From Hypomesus transpacificus (Eukaryota; Chordata; Actinopteri; Osmeriformes; Osmeridae), in contig NC_061082.1 of NCBI RefSeq assembly GCF_021917145.1, forward strand, positions 15,907,334 to 15,971,333: a stretch of 64,000 bases of DNA, written 5' to 3'. Shown here piece after piece: positions 58,938-64,000 of the stretch; within the stretch, counting starts at the first letter, position 1, and each line of letters starts with the position of its first letter. The position numbers and the translations under genes are program-made. The notes beneath the pieces are model-generated. The model was not told the origin of the DNA and did not search any database. It saw only the letters and a program-made list of their open reading frames with translations.

Positions 58938-59592
58938 CCTCCCGTCTCATGCCATCCCGTCTCATGCACAAGCTGTCCAACGGTAAATTCAGAGGGTCAA
59001 ACAAAGTAAATCGCGAATTATTTTACGGATGGAGTTAAAGGTAAGTTCGTGAGCACGTTTGTTGCAATAAATTGAAAAACTTGAAATTGATATTTTTTTA
59101 TCAATATATTATTTGCTGATTTATGGATGTTATTGTTCTGTCCCTGATGTTAACGTATATTTGATGAAACCTGCGATGACCTTCATTTAAAACTGCATCA
59201 GTGTTTTATGTTGACATTTGTTAGCGAATATTAGCTAACGTTACATAGAGCAATTTATGGTTGCAACCTTTGATGGTTTCTTTTTGTGATTATCCTTAAG
59301 GTACACACCAGTGTCTTTAAAAAAAAGAACACACAGCAGGTGACAAAATGCACGGTGTGCTGTACTGACCATCATTGTCCCCCAACCGTCGTGGTTGTGC
59401 CTAACCTTAACCTCGACCTCTGCTACGACTCCTGGCCTTACACTAATCCTAACCTCAACCGTTGTTGTAGTCTAGCAAAAAAAAAAAGGGGGAAATAGTG
59501 GACGAGCTTTTATTTTGAAAAGTAGAGGCATGAGACGGGAGGGCATAAGACGGGAGGGCATGAGACGGGAAGGCATGAGACGGGAGGGCATG
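58938..59592. repeat. Inverted clusters of a GCATGAGACGGGAGG motif
   Basis: Two units of CCTCCCGTCTCATGC type at about 58938-58967 face five units of GCATGAGACGGGAGG type at 59527-59592. Sequence between them is ordinary AT-rich DNA. It may be the subterminal repeats of a non-autonomous element. Confidence 0.55.
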
Positions 59593-60680
59593 ACACTTGA
59601 AAAAACACAGCAACTTTCATTGCAACCTTTTGGAAATGCTCCTGCGAAATCAGGAATTTTAGCCCGCAACCATCACAAAAAAGGCCCGCAAAATCCTGGG
59701 GGCCGTGTAAAAGCTGTATGTTAATCGAGACAGGAGCACCTGTATATCAATAATGATCGATATTGTAAGTACATGAACCAAAGTCTGCACACTCGATTTT
59801 TCTTAATTGCAATAATTCATCGATTACATTTATTACAAATAATTTTTTTCATCTGTAATTTCATGTATATTGGGGGCCCTATGACAGCTACGGGGGCCCT
59901 AAGCAGCCGCTTAGTTCGCTTATGTCTTTTGCCCGGCCCTGCCTTAGAGAACTGCAACCAGAGAATGTCTAATAAAGGGAGAACTCCCACTCTCGGGAAA
60001 CTACCGGGTTCTGAACTGGTTGAAGTTCCATATGAGGGCGCTAACGGTCGAGTGCAGAATGAATTGAGGTCTATGGAGCTATACCCCTCAAAATCCACTT
60101 TTCTCAGGATATAATTTTTTGTCTAGTAATTTGAATTCGGAATTGAAAAGGGGAGGCAAAAAAAATACACACCGCTGGGTGTTAGATTTTTTTAAGTCGC
60201 CTCTCCGTTCTAAAAAGCCTTTGAAAATGTCATTGACGTCATACACATCGTACGACCAGAGCTACTGCTTGACGGCAAGCTCTGGTTACTTCCACTTCTC
60301 TCGAGGGATCGACAACACAGCTGACAGGTTAGGCTCTCCCTGTCAATACACATGCTAAAAAAGAGTTTTGGCTTGCTAATGTTGTTGCTAATGTTGCTAA
60401 TGCTCTGACATTCTGGTTCTGCTTCGGATGCCATCAAGCGGGATCTCTGGTCGTAGTCAGTCCTTCACTAACCAATCAGCATTCGTTAGCAGAATGCTAG
60501 CGTGTTATGGGCAACAACGACTTGCCCTGTAAGAAATCGAGAAGACATAAGTACTTGTTCATTCAACTTTTGACCTGTAATCCATGTTGAACATGCAAAA
60601 ACTACCATCAAATCTGAGATTTATCAACGACAATCAGGCGAAAGAGATACATTTAGCTGTTTAGCTGTTTGTATGTGTTA
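59593..60680. other. Non-coding stretch with hAT-like fragments
   Basis: GGGGGCCCT motifs and GCCCGGCCCTGCC at about 59870-59945 look like hAT ends. CCAGAGCT...AGCTCTGG (about 60256-60287) forms a small hairpin. No gene is seen. Confidence 0.4.
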
Positions 60681-61225
60681 AGGCCGATTTATACTTCTCC
60701 GACTCCGTTACGGACAGTCGCACACACGGAGTCGGACGTATTGGTTGAATTTATACTACTCCGCCGGCTCTGCGTGCTGAAAGCAATTCACCGCCAGAAC
60801 AGTAGATGGCGCTGCACTGCGATGCTAGCTAGGTTATTGAAAAGTCGGAGCAAATTTAAAAATGAGCCGTTTCATCAATAAAATAAGCACTTTTTCAGCA
60901 ACTACACCGCCCATTTCTCATTGCATTTTAATTCAGATGCTGATTTACATGTACTGTTTCGCTGAAATATGAATTGTAAAAACTTACAACAATGGCGGTC
61001 AAAGGATTCTGTTCTCTTGTTGGTCACAGCAACCCCACCCCTGACGCAAGCGGTTCTTAATACGGACCAATCACAGCCAAGGGGTATCCATAAAATGACG
61101 GACTGACGGACGGATAGTCAGGAAAATCAGGAGGTGCACGTAGAGCTCCGAGGGGTTCGGAGAGGACACGGAGAGGGCGTTCCCTGTGTGCGTGTCCGTA
61201 AAAACGCACAAGTATAAATTGGCCT
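60681..61225. mobile_element. MITE with AGGCCRATTTATACTT ends
   Basis: The left end AGGCCGATTTATACTTCTCC matches the complement of the right end (AGGCCAATTTATACTTGTGC). Inside, GACTCCGTTACGGAC- and CACGGAG-type words recur inverted. The element is 545 bp with no protein. A target duplication is not evident. Confidence 0.65.
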
Positions 61226-61255
61226 GTACACGCCAACTCTCAATGGCCAGGTTTC

Positions 61256-61340
61256 CCAGATTTGTTAAGAAGCTCTTTACGCTAAGAGCTTCTTAGGAGC
61301 GTTCTAAGAGCGTTCTAGAGCGTTCTTAGAACGCACAGAT
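61256..61340. repeat. Palindromic MITE fragment
   Basis: TAAGAAGCTCTT and AAGAGCTTCTTA flank a short centre, followed by four GCGTTCTAAGA/GCGTTCTAGA units. This is probably one end of a hAT-like MITE. Confidence 0.45.
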
Positions 61341-63179
61341 ATTTGAAAACTTCCATCACTGAACTTGATTCCTTTCGATAACAATAAAATGAAACATTTG
61401 GACAAGAAAACAAAACTTTGTGGTTTGTAGCAATGGATGAACAAGCATGAACTTCACAAAACCATGAATAGTTTAAGGGAATTTAATAGGCACTTTTCAA
61501 ATTGCTTTACTGAATAAAATAACTTAACCATGCAAAAGGAAACCACAACCCAGTCCTCCCTCAAATGGCTTTCAGTTGAACACAAACAGGTTGTTAGGAG
61601 GAAGTTTCGATGTTTATCCTTAGATTGACACTAAAGCCGTTACTCAAATGTGTTTTTGAAACAGTCGGTGAGAGAGCGCATCCACTGAAAGGTTTCCTGT
61701 CCAAGTGTTGCAATCTGCTCTCTTTCTGCAGTGACACCTTTAGCTTCATTAACTACACTGGCTGCACTAACTTACCCAACAGACTGTTTGGAAATGGCTC
61801 AGGCCCTTTTAAAATAGCCAACACATATCTGTTTTAGAATTCAAATCTGATTTGAGCAGATTTAGGGACGTTTTTCAAATCAATGTCAAACCATGGCCGC
61901 ACAGTTTCACACATCAACATCTACATCCAACCTAAACACTCAAAGACAAGGAAAGACTTCCAACAAAAAGCAATCTCCTCCTAGGAGATCAAATGAAAAT
62001 GTTTGATATGATGTTATTACTGACTGCACTGTGCACTGTGTCTTGTAACACAGGCCATCTTCAGGCACTTACTGGGTAGTTCTAGTCCTTGATTATCTTG
62101 TGCACTTACAGCCGATGTGTATTGTCTCAACTCACTCCTTGGTATGAGTACGGACCACCCACACCAGCAAGAAGCTAGTATTCTGCTGGCGTAAGTGATA
62201 GTGCAGGTCACGCTTGCGGAATCGGTGGTGCAGAGTTTGAGTCCAATGACGGGTGGTTGGGAAGTGTGTGCACTGCCTACACAAAAAGTATCTTACACAC
62301 TCACTACAGTATGTGCATTTTGTACGATAGTTTGAATAAAAGTGTCTGCTAACAGAATAAATATACAGTATATAAGATGAAGATTAAATGAAAAATGGTG
62401 CAAATATTAGAACGGTCGTGGAAGTGACTACTCTCACCCCCCACCTCCCACACTAAAGAAAGGGACTTACGGTGGAAGTAGGGATGGGTCTCCAAAGGTT
62501 ACGTTTAGATTTGAGTAACACTTCAGTCGCACAGTCAGAATGCCTGAAGAGATTTGAGTTTGTTTTCATTTAAACACTGAGTGGCAGTAAGTAAGTTGGC
62601 TCTCTGAATTAACCAGCCATCTTTGTTCCAGATGATCGGAGCCCTCTCAGCCCAGCCTTCAAAATACCTCACTTCACCTCAACTCTTTGGCGTCAACGGC
62701 TGCGATTCTTTGAATCAGATACCACTAAAAAGGATTTCCTGAGTGGAGGTTGTTTGCATGAATGATAAGTTAAAAGCGACTTTGGTTAAATAGCACGGCT
62801 GAGCTCTGCTCACCCAAATTAACACCAGTTACACCAGAAGCGTGGTATTCACAATTCAACAGGCACAAAATAACTCACAACTCAATTGTACTGTCTTCGC
62901 ACAAAACTACACCAGACAAGCTCGATTTTTTAACACAATTGTTCTGTGGATTCTTCATCTCCTGAGGGCCTTCTCCTCAGCTCTGGCTTGTCTCACTCCT
63001 TCTCCTTCCCTACCTCTTGCTTTCTCTTCCTGATTTACAATAATCAAGGTAGGGTAAGTAATATGTAAAACCTTCAATTTGTAACATTGTAATTGATTGC
63101 ATTCATTTGTTATGTTATTAAATATCCATTTCATTTAACCTTAGTTTTTACCATTCTTGCTCTGATTTAACCCATAGAG
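61341..63179. other. Non-coding stretch with a possible SINE
   Basis: At about 62100-62360 a B-box-like AGAGTTTGAGTCC and a tail TAAAAGTGTCTGCTAACAGA suggest a decayed tRNA-derived SINE. A 75-residue frame at 61610 is not recognised. Nothing else is supported. Confidence 0.4.
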
Positions 63180-63970
63180 CCAAATGGGTTGCATCCTTTC
63201 CCCTCTGCTCTTCTCCCTGTACACCAACAGCTGCACCTCCAGACATCAGTCCGTCAAACTCCTGAAGTTTGCGGACGACACCACCCTCATTGGGCTCATC
63301 TCTGACAGGGATGAGTCTGATTACAGGTGGGAAGCTGACAACCTGACCTGGTGCAGCCAGAACTTAGAGCTCAATGCTCTCAAGACAGTGGAGATGGTTG
63401 TGGACTTCAGGGAGAACACAGCCACACTCACCCCCATCTCCCTGTGCGACTCCCCAGTCAACACTGTGGAGTCCTTCCGCTTCCTGGGCACTATCCTCTC
63501 CCAGGACCTCAAGTGGGAACTGAACATCAGCTCAACTTCACTAAGAAAGCACAACAGAGAATGTACTTCCTACGACAGCTGAAGAAATTCAACCTGCCAA
63601 AGACAATGATGGTGCACTTCTACACAGCCATCACTGAGTCCATCCACACCTCCTCCATCACCATCTGGTAGGCTGCTGCCACTGCCAAGGACATGAGCGG
63701 ACTGCAACATATCACCCGCGTTGCTGAGAAGGTGATCGGCTGCAATCTGCTTACCCTCGAGGACCTGCACTTCTTTAGGACCCTGAGCCAAGCAAGGAAG
63801 ATTGTGGCTGACTCCTCCCACCCTGGACACACTCTGTTCCAGCCACTCCCCTTTAGCAGAAGGCTGCGGTCCATCAGGACCAAAACCTCACACCATAAGT
63901 AGAACAGTCAGAACAGTGTCTTTCCATCCGCCCCTGGCCTCTTCAACAAGGCCAAGGATTGAATTGATTG
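63180..63970 (+). pseudogene. 5'-truncated LINE reverse transcriptase (L2/CR1-like)
   Basis: It starts inside the RT domain at GCILSPLLFSLYTN. It includes the catalytic KLLKFADDTTLIGLI, the SFRFLGTILSQDLKWELN block, then after a frameshift (near 63545) FLRQLKKFNLPKTMMVHFY and, after an in-frame TAG near 63669, further C-terminal blocks (EKVIGCNL, DSSHPGHTLF, RRLRSIRTKTSHHK). Endonuclease and 5' RT parts are missing, as in typical 5'-truncated copies. It is not functional. The copy ends about 30 bp before the window end. Confidence 0.88.
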
Positions 63971-64000
63971 ACTTTCACACTTGATCTGCACAAGCCACCT

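Noticed and set aside
59395..59470. CCTAACC-like words suggesting interstitial telomeric repeats
   Set aside because: The units are irregular and too few to be telomeric.

Overview
The window is nuclear DNA from a ray-finned (teleost) fish. The evidence is spliced vertebrate genes (CLYBL 3' exons, a GPR183-type receptor, a USP37-like deubiquitinase), tRNA-headed SINEs of the fish type, many hAT-like MITEs, long (CA)n/(GA)n microsatellites, and a scaffold gap of exactly 100 N. The order CLYBL then GPR183 resembles the human 13q32 neighbourhood (UBAC2/GPR18/GPR183 - TM9SF2 - CLYBL - ZIC5/ZIC2). Bases 1-8577, beyond the CLYBL 3' end, would therefore be the side facing zic5/zic2. They hold no gene I can support, only unusual, possibly conserved non-coding blocks.

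Layout. 1-8577: intergenic. 8578-10101: the last two CLYBL exons on the minus strand. 10102-26199: intron/intergenic DNA rich in microsatellites, with the N gap at 12249-12348, one clean hAT MITE and one unassigned exon-like block. 26200-27847: a three-exon, 342-residue GPR183-like receptor. 30295-31556: a decayed Tc1/mariner-like transposase. 32281-33219: a MITE carrying a second MITE, each with its own 9-bp target duplication. 34599-40430: a foldback-type element with arms of about 2.1-2.25 kb that contain a minisatellite. 40945-41470: a hAT MITE. 41499-51329: a complete 9.83-kb DNA transposon. 52493-57521: a 14-exon USP37-like gene. 57522-63179: transposon debris. 63180 to about 63970: a 5'-truncated LINE.

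The main discovery candidate is the 41499-51329 transposon. It has 719-bp, nearly identical terminal inverted repeats (TIRs), TAT...ATA ends and a perfect 6-bp target duplication (CTAACT), which is the signature I associate with the IS3EU superfamily. It encodes two convergent genes whose exons all splice in frame. One is a 480-residue integrase-fold (DDE) transposase on the minus strand. The other is a 727-residue HECT E3 ubiquitin ligase on the plus strand with two UBZ4-like zinc fingers. Each TIR carries the same 30-bp first coding exon ([10 protein letters not shown]) followed by a splice donor. Both proteins are thus predicted to start with the same ten residues, and each TIR would serve as end, promoter and 5' exon at once.

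About 1.2 kb beyond this element starts an intact 795-residue USP37-like protease. It has a Src-like MGCINSS N-terminus (possible myristoyl/palmitoyl anchor) and two in-frame coding minisatellites, one inside the catalytic domain. All exon structures were inferred by eye from splice consensus, reading-frame continuity and family resemblance.
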